A stretch of DNA of 64,000 bases, from the NCBI GenBank assembly GCA_036245805.1, contig BTRK01000006.1, positions 11,626,365 to 11,690,364 on the forward strand, read 5' to 3'. The notes beneath the pieces were generated by a model. It was not told the DNA's origin, ran no database searches, and saw only the letters and a program-made list of their open reading frames with translations. The position numbers were made by a program, and so were the translations under genes. Source of the DNA: Pristionchus mayeri (Eukaryota; Nematoda; Chromadorea; Rhabditida; Neodiplogasteridae). Below are positions 11,501 to 21,866 of the stretch, one piece after another. The first letter of the stretch is position 1. Each line of letters begins with the position of its first letter.

Positions 11501-13267
11501 TTATATCCTTTTTTGCTTATATATTACTTTGCAACGTGCATCAGCAAACGAAAATTCACAAATAAGTGCGCATTGAGTATATATGCAAGAATATGGTCTA
11601 TTAATAATGAGAACCGGTAGCAACATAAGTCGATACTGAATCATTCCATGCAAAATTTGAGCGGCTGTTCCGATTCGTACAGTATGATCCGCGATGTCTC
11701 GATTATTCTGAGCGAATACATTTGTAGTCCATTGAAATGGGGCAAAATTACGAGCAATTTCCTTTTCTGCAGCATTCATATTTTCGAATGTGATCAATTC
11801 CCCAGTTCCGTATAATTGATTCAGTGCCAAGAACAGTTGCGCGATATCATTAGCCGAGAGTTGGCCTTTCTCAAGAATAGAAAATATTTCAGAGCGGAGT
11901 TGTTTTATTTCTACATAATTTCGAAGATAAATATTATTTGGTTTGGAATAGTAAAATATGTTAAGTTGAAACCTTGAGCGAGAATTGTAATATTAGGTTG
12001 AGCCTAAAGTTTTGCGCGATTTTGGCTCTCAACTTTGAGTTTGTGCAGTTTCTTTTGCTAAAATAACCATCTGTTGTCCTGATGTCCATATATAGGGACA
12101 TGTTCAACCTTTAGAATACTATATTTTAACTAGAGCAAATAACTCTACTTTGCGAGAATTCAAGGTCTGCGTAAATTTGGATTTTTCAGAAAAATATTGA
12201 TTTTCTTTTAAATTGCTGAACTTTGCCGAGAAATTTTTAGACTGAAACTCATAAAGTTTATTGAGAAGCCCGAGGCGTGCACTACCTAGTACCAAAAAGA
12301 GAGAGCTGTGGAATTCAGTATACGCTTCGTATAGGTCAATGAATCACGGGTACTTAGAAAAATAGGAGTTCTCTCGAACAAATCACCTGTTTCGTGGATT
12401 GACGAGACTGACAGCTACCTATGGGCGCTGTTATCATTACTTACAGGGTTATCTATTGTAACGATATTTAAGAGCTCACTTGGCTTTCTCATCTAAAAAA
12501 GTGACATTTGCACCTGAAATATTTTTTAATGAAAATCTCGAAAAAAGCTGATATGGAGGGTCTTCAGGCACGGTTCACCCTAGAAAAAGTAGCGACCTCC
12601 ACAATATTCCTAATTAGTGCGTGATAGGGTAAGGGTTGTTCATTAATTTTAGCACGAAAGAACCGCCCTTCGAACCACGTGGCTAGCACAAAAAAAGGCA
12701 AAAGGGTGTATTTCGATGTTCTACATTGGACACCTAAAATCCGAAAACCCCTGTTCATGAATGGAGATCCGCATTCTCTCCTAAAAGGAATTTTGACTTG
12801 TACAAGAAAGGTAGTTCACATTCATAAATAATTGAAATCCCAAGAACTATCGGTATAGATACAGTACCCCTAAAACATCTTGACATTCGTCATGAAAACT
12901 CAAATTCTGATTCCGCGCATATGTCTAATAGGCCCTTAATGGCTGATCAGTCTCAACATTACCATTACAATTTAGGTCAGTCACGCTTTACAACTGTCGT
13001 TAACATAGGGTCCTATCTCCGTTCTAAAAGAAATTATATTACTTTGAAAAGTAATGTCGTTGGTCAGCCAGATGAAGTTTGCTGCATCGCTGTTTTATTT
13101 CCCTTGGTCGGACAGATTTATGATAGTGTGCGCTAAAGAGAGTATAAATGTCCCGATCTAGCACTAAAAGATCTGAGTTGATTGGGCAACAACGAACAAT
13201 GTTAGATATTCGGATGCACTTTAGTCAAAATCGCGCAAAACTTTAGGCTCAACCTAATATAATACAT
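11501..13267 (-). pseudogene. Unknown family member 3, first exon split by a transposon
   Basis: Exon 2 is 11501-11910 and encodes EIKQLRSEIFSILEKG, FLALNQLYGTGELITF, EKEIARN and ILHGMIQYRLMLLPV. Its C-terminus (…KVIYKQKRI) is shorter than in members 2 and 4 and ends where duplication copy C begins. Exon 1 is in two pieces: 11973-11990 plus the TA target site, and 13260-13267 with the ATG. Taken together without the element and one TA, they total exactly 28 nt, the same length as exon 1 of member 1, and read MYYITILAQ. The 1265-bp insert is 11993-13257. The gene probably cannot make its normal product. Confidence 0.65.
11993..13257. mobile_element. TA-flanked inverted-repeat element (family 1.26 kb), copy 1
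   Basis: Ends are TTAGGTTGAGCCTAAAGTTT and its inverse, flanked by TA on both sides. The subterminal TTTTGCGCGATTTTG is shared with the element at 59460-60720, and the interiors of the two are clearly alignable along their length (in opposite orientation). No transposase frame is visible, so it is non-autonomous or decayed. Confidence 0.8.
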
Positions 13268-13899
13268 GATATACTACTTCGGAAACTCTTGCCAACCTGA
13301 ACAAAATCTTGATAACAACACAAAATTCGAAATGAAACGTCTAAAAAGTCACACGCACGTGGATAAATGGCCACACAATGCAGTGATTTGCGCGCTCCAA
13401 ACGACGCGCATACTGGACGCCGATATTCGAATATTCAAATCGTTTCGCATATGTCAAAAATATGTATGTAGTCAGAAAAGCGCAAACATAGCATATCTCC
13501 TGGCATGTGATTTTTGAATATTATTATATATAAAAGTCACATGACAGTATCTACTCTCGTCCAAATATCTAATCTCACCCAAAACACCATAATATTAACA
13601 TAATCAGTCATTGCATACACGGTAAATCAAGTCGTATTTGTGCCCGAAATTAGGAATACATTATCTTTGCTAGATACATTTCGGGCGATTATCGCTCACT
13701 TCGGTGGGTAGTCATCATTAGGCCGAACCACGAGACCGAACTCAGAACTCGCGACGTAACAAGACCATGATCGTTATCTCGTTTTTCCATCCAACAATGT
13801 AGTTGACTCGGTGCTTTCGCAAGCCCTGTTATCATTCAGTGCGTACAGTCGGAAATAGCGATCGGAAATCTCGTGACGAGACGAAATCTCACTCTCATG
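13268..13899. other. Intergenic DNA
   Basis: No gene seen. The right end is the upstream region of the four-TM gene at 14219 and contains a GACGAGACGAAATC stretch and then the promoter-like block at 13900. Confidence 0.5.
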
Positions 13900-13918
13900 T
13901 TATCTGACGGCTATAAAG
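13900..13918 (+). promoter_or_regulatory. TATA-like core promoter block of four-TM gene 1
   Basis: The block TTATCTGACGGCTATAAAG is closely matched by TTATCAGACGGCTCTAAAAA at 20435, in the same place upstream of the paralog. Surrounding DNA between the two loci is poorly alignable, so the block looks conserved for a reason; CTATAAA resembles a TATA box. Confidence 0.5.
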
Positions 13919-14218
13919 GCGGTTTCGCATCGCTCTTCCATATTTCCTTCTTCTCGCTTTTTTCAATTAATTTTAAAAAAATGGATTCGCATTGGTTCAT
14001 TTGTCACAATCATTTCACGAGCTAGCCGCTGCATGTTTAATTCATCTTTTCAATATCTATGCGATGTAGTATCCGCTGTGCATTCTTTCTAGAAAACATT
14101 CGCTTCGAGACCGATCTCGAGAGATCATTGCAATTCGCGAGATATTGCTCTCTTTCTCTGCGCCTTGGAATCTCTCGCTCACCCACTTTAAAACTCCGAA
14201 TCTCGTAGTTGTTTTCAG

Positions 14219-15337
14219 GCTGGCAAAGTGGACTCCACCATCATGCGATCCGGTCGCAGTCGCCAGACTGGCTCTTACATGCATGCGATGGTTGCTCGAT
14301 CTGCCCCTCGTCATCGCTCTTGTGCTGATTCTGCTCGTATGGCGTGAATCGTTCCCACTGACGGATGATGATGTAAGGAAAACAAAATTCGAATACATTA
14401 GTTCAATAGATCAATGAAATCTGGGCGTACTTTTTAGTCCTTTGATGACTTTTGTGAAGGACAATACATTGTTTCAGCATACCTTAATCGGCCTAATGTG
14501 CATCATACACTTCGGTTCAACGCGCGTCTTCTCGCCGATCGGTGGTTCACACTTCGTGAATATCAGTGAGTTTTAGGCAAACCCCCGCCACAAAAGTGTA
14601 TTGAACATTCTAAATTCGGAAAAAAAGCCAAACTTTGGTAGTAGAATGCGAGGAGGTGAAATAAGGAGTTGTACAATCAATGTGCTAAATGGTATGCGAA
14701 CACGAAAAACACCACATTTCACGACTGATACCACTTGTTACCTAAAACAAAACAAGATACTCTCGCAACAAAAACATCGAACTCGTGATTGACTTGTATC
14801 AATTCTCTCCTTTCGATTTCATGATTCGCATGATCATCTTCTCCATCATAATATCGGGCTTAACATGCGCCAACATCGTCATTGCGATATACATCAGCCT
14901 GATACTACCGATGCTGCCGGTACTTGATTCAACCGCTACCACCGATGCAACCGTTCTGATCCTACCGGAAAATGTGAGCCATGTACTTTGTAATTCGGAA
15001 CTAGGTCGGATGATGCCCGTCCAGATGAACCAAAAATATAGTCCCTTGATTTTTAGAATGCAAATAGCCATATAATGATGATTTTCTATATATAGTTTGT
15101 GTTTAACAAAATTATGAAAAGAATTATAAAATGCAATTGAATAAATGCGCAAATCGTGCAAAATACATCGATCTTTAATTGTAGCAGATGCGTGGAGAGA
15201 TTGTCTTCTATCTCTTGCTGTCCTCTGTCATTACTATGACTCTGAACTCGACAGTAACATTTGCGCTTGCCGCCGGAAGAGCAAGTATGCCGGAAAATGA
15301 AGAAAAATTCGAGAAGAAGGATTTGATCACTGTCTGA
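14219..15337 (+). CDS. Four-TM membrane protein 1, family not recognised
   Basis: Readable exons are 14219-14372, 14478-14565 (88 nt), one ending at 14973, and 15188-15337 (stop TGA). Each carries a hydrophobic stretch: LPLVIALVLILLVW, HTLIGLMCIIHF, then IIFSIIISGLTCANIVIAIY, and VFYLLLSSVITMTL. The C-terminus ends …KKDLITV, matching …KEELITA in the paralog at 20582-21668, and the 88-nt exon has the same length there. The first coding exon and the acceptor of the third listed exon are unresolved. The four-helix layout suggests a small tetraspan-like plasma- or endomembrane protein; no transport or enzyme motif is visible. Confidence 0.6.
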
Positions 15338-16890
15338 CACTATCAATTTCTGTGTCCACTTGTTTACGTGTAATTTCAATATCGTTTCATGATGGAAATA
15401 TCATGCATTAAATTCTCGTAATGAATACATTTGATGATGTTTATGGTGTGCGTGTATATAGACATCGGTATGAGAGATCACATCGATGTGTCGGTATGAT
15501 TGAATATGCAACTACAGGCTAGAACGTATGTAAATCATTTTTGAACTATGGTTTAGTGTATTATTTTTTAGAAATTGCTTTGTAAATGTGTATATCACGC
15601 GTCTTCTGAGAGATTGCATGACCATGAGGAACCAGGTGCAAAAGTTTGAGCAATCTGGCAAATACAATTATGACAGAGTCTAGTGGCAATGAGAAAACTT
15701 TTGTACCAGTGATTTTCCCTGGAACCGGCTTTTAGGCGTTTTCCGAATGTGGTCCCGGCTCTGACGTACATTTGTTCATTTTTGAGCTACAATGACGGTA
15801 TGGTGCTCAAAATGTGCGGAAAAATATTTTAAGAAACTTTTATGTTTTAACCGAAGCTCTAGTACCACGAGATCATGGTGAAAAAATCGAAAAACTTAGT
15901 CGAGATTCATAAAATAATTCATATCTCGCTCGGGACCCCACCTTGCACAGTGTGTTCTTTGCATATTCTGAATCTCCGTACTCACATTAGTCTAGGAAAA
16001 ATCAGTTGGTGAGCCGGTAGATGTTAGAACAGGTCTCACCAAGCCAAAATTTGCGACCAAGTCGCAAAGTCGAAAATTAATAATTCTCGATTTTACTTCG
16101 AAATTGCTCAGATCTATCTATTCTTTCATATGTCTGCGCTTACTAGTATAGTTGTACCAATTTCCATAGTAAAATCCGAAGATTTCAATACTTTCAAAAT
16201 ATCATGTTTTTCACATCGTAATTTCTGTAATTTGAAGGTGTCTAGTTAAACATTTCGAGATTGTACCAAGTGATAACTATATACCTTTTAAAGTATGCCT
16301 AAGATAGTGTAAACATTTGCACTTCGCGGTTCTTAAATGAATTCAGTGATCAAGTTTTAGACCCTTCAATATGGCTCGAGCGAAGGTTCGGAAATAATCA
16401 AAATTTGTTTTTAGGTTAATTTTGCGAACTACGCCTGGCCTTTTGTTGGACAAATGTTTTCATAACCAATTTAAACCAAAATCAATGAAAACTCCTCAAA
16501 ATTTCACGTTTCTAAAATTTGCAATTTTTTGAGATTTGCAGATTCACATTTCTGAAAAATCGTAAAAACGGTCTCATGGCCATGCGTAGCAAACTTCGGA
16601 ATTTACAAAAACATCATTCAAACTCACAGATAATAAGAATTCGCAAAATCAACTTCAAAAACAAATTTTGATTATTTCCGAACCTTCGCTCGAGGGGGCC
16701 TAACACTGGGGGCCTAAAACCTAAAACTGGACCTCTGAATTCATGGAAGAACCACGATCTGCAAATTTTTACACTATTTTAGGCATACTTTAAAATGTAA
16801 ATACAGAGCACTTGGTACAATCCCGAAATGTTGAACTAGACACCGTCAAATTTCAGAAATTACGATGTAAAAAGCATGGCATTTTGAAAG

Positions 16891-18589
16891 ACATCAGTGA
16901 CATCAGGAAGCGAAAGGAGGCGCAAGCACGGCAAGCAGCAACCATGGGAAGGAGCATCGTGAAGAGCATGCAGAGTCTGCATACCTCAAAGAAACGACTT
17001 CTAGTTCCCGACCCTGTAACTGGTGCTCTCTCTCAAGCAGCTACCAAGACAGTGGTCCAGAGCTTCTTTGACGGTCTCTACACCCTTGCAGTTCCGTGTC
17101 CACCCCCAGTCCCTCCTCAGCCTCTGGATCCCCTTCCTCCCTTCCTACCCGATGAGGTCAGCAAAGCGATGTATCAACTCAAGTGTGGTCACTCACCCGG
17201 TTCGGATGGCATTCTCCCTGATATGCTATACCACTCTCGAAACCACCTTGCCCCCGTTATCGCTGATCTACTCAACTATCTGGTAGATGGAGAGGCTGTT
17301 CCAAGCGACCTCACCGAAGCAATTGTCACTCTTCTACACAAGAAAGGAGACCCTACCAACATTGGGAACTTCCGTCCCATCTCCCTCCTCACCGTTTCCC
17401 TGAAAACAATGACCAAAGTCATTCTTCAGAGACTCGAGACGGTGCTTGAAGAAACAGAGTCCTCGACCCAAACCGGCTTCCGGCGCGGCTACAGTACTCT
17501 CGACAACCTGCATGCCATCAAGCAGGTCGCTGAACGAACCTCCGAGTACGGTATCCCAATCTACTTGGCGTTCGTCGACTTCAAGAAGGCGTTCGACTGT
17601 GTGGAGTGGAATGCCTGCTGGCAAGCCCTCTTCTCGTTCGGAGCCCATCCCTCCCTCGTCCACGTGTTGCGCCGTCTCTACGAGTCCTCCTCTACGCTCA
17701 TTCGAGTTAATGAGGAACTCGTCCCTGTCACAGTGAGAAGAGGAGTACATCAAGGTGATACCTTATCACCTCGTCTCTTCAACGCAGTGCTACGATCAGC
17801 CATGGACAACATTGACTGGGAGTCGGATGGAATTAGAATCGACGGAAGGAAGCTTTGCCACTTGGAGTATGCCGATGACGTGGCTCTCGTTGCCAAATCT
17901 CGACCCGAGCTGGAACGAATGCTGAAGAAGCTGATGGACGCGTGCAGCCGAGTTGGTCTCGAAGTGAATGCAAGCAAGACCAACCTCCTCACCTCCTGCA
18001 CCTCTGCCCACAATCCAATAATCATCGACAATCTGCGATTCGAATTCGTCGATAGCGCCACCTATCTCGGAGGGAGAATAGCTCTTCCCTTGGATCATTC
18101 CGACGAAATAGAACACCGGATTCGATTAGGGTGGCTGGCCTGGAGTAAGCTCTCGCACCTCCTATCTTCTCGAATTTTGTCCATCAAGATCAGGAGGAGA
18201 GTCTTCGAGAGCTGCATCACGGCTACAGTTCTCTATGGGTGTGAAGTATGGGCTCTGAGATCAAGCGAGAAGGAGAGGCTGAGAGTCACCCAGAGGAAGA
18301 TGGAAAGAAAGATGCTTGGAGTCATATATGGAAGAATGACCGCGTGAGAGGGATTACCAAGCTGAGAGACTGGAATGAAGAAGGATTGAAACGGAAAGCG
18401 CGCTGGGCCCTCAAGATCAGAAGAATGGGAGTGGAACAGTGGAGCCGTGCGACAACTGTCTGGACTCCATTCTATAGGATTCGTCCCCCCGGAAAGCCTC
18501 GCGCGCGATGGAGAGACGACCTATCCCGAGCTATTGGCAGCCATTGGTGGAGTGCAACTTATGAAGACTACCGACCTATCATCTTCTGA
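16891..18589 (+). pseudogene. RTE-type reverse transcriptase fragment
   Basis: The frame from 16891 to 18347 encodes the reverse transcriptase domain: SPGSDGILPDML, NFRPISLLT, the catalytic-region FVDFKKAFDCVEW, GVHQGDTLSPRLF and LEYADDVAL (the YADD catalytic box), then a thumb region. An ATG at 16812 lies in the palindrome, not in the LINE, so it is not a genuine start. Near 18340 the frame shifts; the C-terminal tail (DWNEEGLKRKARWALKI, PPGKPRARWRDDL) continues in another frame to a stop at 18589. Missing endonuclease plus frameshift make it inactive. Confidence 0.85.
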
Positions 18590-18627
18590 GCGTTTCCGCC
18601 TGATAAGATAAATTGATTGATTGATTG
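16891..18627 (+). mobile_element. 5'-truncated RTE-type LINE inserted in the palindrome arm
   Basis: The insertion is framed by a 10-bp target duplication, ATTTTGAAAG, at 16881-16890 and 18628-18637. The 3' end is a short tandem (ATTG)n tail rather than poly(A), typical of RTE-clade LINEs. The endonuclease half is missing at the 5' end, so this is a dead-on-arrival copy. Its base composition is more GC-rich than the AT-rich palindrome around it. Confidence 0.85.
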
Positions 18628-19298
18628 ATTTTGAAAGTATGGAAATCTTCCGATTTTACTGTGGAAATTGGTACAACTAGACTAGTAAGCGCAGAAATAT
18701 GAAATAATGGATAGATCTGAGCAATCTCGACGTAAAATTGAGAATTATTAATTTTCGACTTTGCGACTTGGTCGCAAATTTTGGCTTGGTGAGACCTGTT
18801 CTAACACCTACCGACTCTCCAACTGATTTTTCCTAGACTAAAGTGAGTACGAAGATTCTGAATATGCAAAGAAAACACTGTGCAAGGTGGGGTCCCGAGC
18901 GAGATATGAATTATTTTATGAATCTCGACTAAGTTTTTCGATTGTTTTACCATGATCTCGTGGTACCAGAGCTTCGGTGAAACCATAAAAGTTTCTTGAA
19001 ATATTTTTCCGCACATTTTGAGCACCATACCGTCATTGTAGCTCAAAAATGAATAAATGTACGTCAGAGCCGGGACCACATCCGGAAAACACCTAAAAGC
19101 CGGTTCCAGGGAAAATCACTGGTACAAAAGTTTTCTCACTGCCACTAGACTCTGTCATAATTTTCTTTGCCAGATTGCTGAAACTTTTGCACCTGGTTCC
19201 TCATGGTCATGCAATCTCTCAGAAGACGCGTGATATTGCTTTACATATTTTATTTATGAATATGGAACAACAATTGGGCCGAAATTGACAAAATATGA

Positions 19299-19896
19299 TT
19301 AGTCCTCAAGTCGATACTCATCAAAACCATAATACATTCCCTTTTCAACGATGCTATGAAAGCAAATAGGCTCAATAGATGAGTTGCGTGCCGTTTCGAT
19401 ATTATGATCTCCGCTGTGCTTATCCATTACAGTGCAACATGACATAGCAAACTTATATTCGCATATAAGCGCATGGTGAATAAGTATGCAAGAAAATGGT
19501 CCATGACTAATGATAATTGGTAGCATCATCAAACGGTACTGAATCATTCCATGCAACATTTGAGCTGATGTTCCGTTTCTAATAGTATGATCAGTGATAT
19601 CTTGGATATTCTGTTCAAATAAATATAAAAATCGCCATCGAACAAAGGCTCGGGCTACTTCTTTTTCTTCGTCATTCATATTTTCTAATGTGATCGTATG
19701 TCCAATTCCATACAATTGATCAAAAGCCAAGAAGAATTGCACGCAATTATTGGATGTGAATTGGGAATCCCCGAGAGTCGAAAATATTCTAGAGCGTAAG
19801 TGTTGTACGTCTGTAATTGGGTTCGAAGATAAATGAGATTAGTTTTGTAAAAAAATTAAAGTTCAAACCTTGGAGGTGGCTTGTAGTAGAGCGAAC
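19299..19896 (-). pseudogene. Unknown family member 4 (start codon apparently lost)
   Basis: Exon 2 is 19299-19810, with DVQHLRSRIFSTLGD, CVQFFLAFDQLYGIGH, EKEVARAF and MLHGMIQYRLMMLPII, and a long C-terminus ending YGFDEYRLED. A donor at 19868 and the 28-nt length rule for exon 1 place the expected start at 19896, but the triplet there is GTT and an in-frame TAG precedes it. Apart from the missing ATG the reading frame is intact, so it may be a recent pseudogene, use another start exon, or start inside exon 2. Otherwise it is the closest in length to member 2. Confidence 0.55.
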
Positions 19897-19914
19897 CTAT
19901 TTCGGAAACTATTG

Positions 19915-20109
19915 TCAACGGAACCAACAATTGACGGGAATATTCTTATGAAGTGGGTCGAAGGACGCACTCATTATACACCGAATTTCGAATATTCAAA
20001 GAGCGGGAAACATTTTAGCGGGATACCTTACACTCAAATCGATGGTTTTGACGTAGTTGCCATCTCGGAGGACCAGCTGCTTGATGATGTACAGATTTAT
20101 TTAAATTAA
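19915..20109 (+). pseudogene. Orphan C-terminal exon, family not recognised
   Basis: An open stretch ends KHFSGIPYTQIDGFDVVA then …DQLLDDVQIYLN and stop. Composition is protein-like (mixed charged and aromatic residues), but there is no convincing acceptor upstream and no start. It overlaps the antisense 5' end of member 4. It could be a relic last exon of a duplicated gene. Confidence 0.35.
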
Positions 20110-20434
20110 TATTTCCAAAGGCGAAAGGGAAACCATGGAATGAAGGTATGAAGCAGTCGAACTCACTCCACTAGGGTTGTAGTCTCTACACCACGACTGC
20201 GAAATCGTTTTAATTAGGCGTGGACATAAATCAGTATCCCGTCCATTCTTTCCTCCTGTGTTTTGCACCTATTCATGAATCATGAATTTACCGACGAAGT
20301 GGCTGTAGTGCAAACATGGTATCTGCATCTCTACCTGCTTTTTTCAAACAAATTATCTCGGTCATTTGGCCGTTATCAGTCCGCCGTGGTATTTCGCGAT
20401 GGAAAATTATGCCCAGCACGAGGGATACTCAGTT
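20110..20434. other. Intergenic DNA upstream of four-TM gene 2
   Basis: No gene recognised. It leads into the conserved promoter-like block at 20435. Confidence 0.4.
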
Positions 20435-20455
20435 CTTATCAGACGGCTCTAAAAA
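20435..20455 (+). promoter_or_regulatory. TATA-like core promoter block of four-TM gene 2
   Basis: TTATCAGACGGCTCTAAAAA is nearly the same as the block at 13900 upstream of the paralog. It lies about 125 bases before the first recognisable coding exon. Confidence 0.5.
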
Positions 20456-20581
20456 GTCTTACACATTGCCCGGCTAGTTCTCTCACTTATCGATTGCTTT
20501 TCAGCGTTTTCAACGTATTTTCGTTGCAGTTTGAGAAACTAATTTCCTATAACCAAGCTGGCCAAGTGCGCACCGTCTCAG

Positions 20582-21668
20582 TTCTCTCCCTCGGGATGGG
20601 CCAAACCCGCGGGGAAATGTGTTCGATGGTCGTTCGATCTCGCCCTACTCGCAGCGATGTTTCTCATGCTGGTGTTGTGGAATGATACATTCTCCGCGAA
20701 GCTTGACGATGTGAGCTACCGTTAAAATTCAATCAAGCATCCGATAGAACTACTTATTCACAAATGGTGCATGAGAGATTAGCATATCATCCATTCTAGA
20801 GAACGAAGATTATGTGCATAGGAATCTCGCAAATACGTTTGTTTCGATTTCGAAAATCTTCTAAAACAATATTCTTGCCACCTGAAACATGTTTGACTGT
20901 TTTTCCCCAGCGTCTCGTTATCTTCTTTATGTTCGGTATCTACGCAATGGTCACTCGATTCATAGGCCCGGCCATCGCACAATTCTTCGCAAGCTCTCGT
21001 GGGTTATCCACCTTTTTCCGTGAACTCTATACTTTCCAGCATTTTCATAACATGTAGAACCAGTTTATGAACCAATATAATTAGTCATTAAGATGTTGGT
21101 TGGCTTTCATAGCAAACTTCTCATCGGAGACAACAAAGATACATACAGAAACGACGCCGGACGGCGGACTCGAGAATGAAGGCCATCAGTACTCGTATCG
21201 ACAAGTGACCGCAGTTCGAATTCTCTGCTCTTTCGTGCTCGCACTCTTCACAATCTGCTATGGAGCCATTGCGGTGTACGTCGGACTGGAACTTCCGGGA
21301 GATGTGAGTTATTGATGATTTAGCCTGAGTATTTTTTTTAAATAATACACATTGATGATACTGCGACGGTATGAAATAGGAACATTCCATCATGAGATTG
21401 TGTAAAATTCAAATCTGCATGCAATTTTAGTGTGGAAGGATGAGTAGACAAGAGGGGTTCCTGATATTTATCGAGATAGACAACTTCAAAAATATAAATA
21501 CGTGCTAACGACTGATCATTGCAGACAACTCGAGGAATCGTAGTCTTCTGTCTCCTGATGTTCGCTGCGATATCGATGGTGATGCACAATGCGCTGCCAT
21601 TTGTGATCGCCTGTCTAAGATGGGAATCTGCAGTTGAAGAAGATAAGGAGGAGCTGATCACTGCCTGA
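20582..21668 (+). CDS. Four-TM membrane protein 2, paralog of 14219-15337
   Basis: Exons 20582-20710, 20911-20998 (88 nt), 21113-21303 and 21525-21668 join in phase through to TGA. Hydrophobic segments are FDLALLAAMFLMLVLW, RLVIFFMFGIYAMVTRF, ILCSFVLALFTICYGAIAVY and GIVVFCLLMFAAISMVM. A polar loop with ETTKIHTETTPDGG lies between helices 2 and 3. The tail is acidic (EEDKEELITA). Intron positions and the 88-nt exon match paralog 1. The initiating exon upstream of 20582 was not identified. Role unknown; topology predicts both termini on the same side of the membrane. Confidence 0.65.
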
Positions 21669-21866
21669 TGAAATCACTAGATTAGGGTATTTTGATAATA
21701 TCACACGGTTGGTGTTTTTTTTCCGGATTTCACGTGCTAACTTTGTGCGACGTTACGAAGAGGAAATAAATGTATTTACGAAAAGTGTGTCTAATGACCG
21801 GTCGAGCCGTGACCAGTGGCGTCTGCGCGAATAACATAACACAGGTATCACGATTCAGTGGAGGGA

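Larger units (their letters stand above)
15592..19236. mobile_element. Long palindromic element with nested RTE insertion
   Basis: The left arm 15592-16440 is matched inverted by 16670-16890 plus 18638-19236; the right arm is broken by a retrotransposon (16891-18627). Matching text includes GGAACCAGGTGCAAAAGTTT near the outer ends and TTCCGAACCTTCGCTCGAG near the inner ends. Outer borders are near ATATCACGCG on both sides. The palindrome belongs to the same family as 21867-23688, sharing a GCCGGCTTTTAGG block and a TGCGGAAAAATAT block. No transposase is seen in the palindrome itself. Confidence 0.8.

Noticed and set aside
16812..16890. ATG at 16812 as the start of the reverse transcriptase
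   Set aside because: These bases belong to the palindrome arm and match its left arm inverted; the LINE starts after the target duplication at 16890.
17334..18116. Minus-strand frames over the reverse transcriptase
   Set aside because: Antisense shadows of the RTE coding region.
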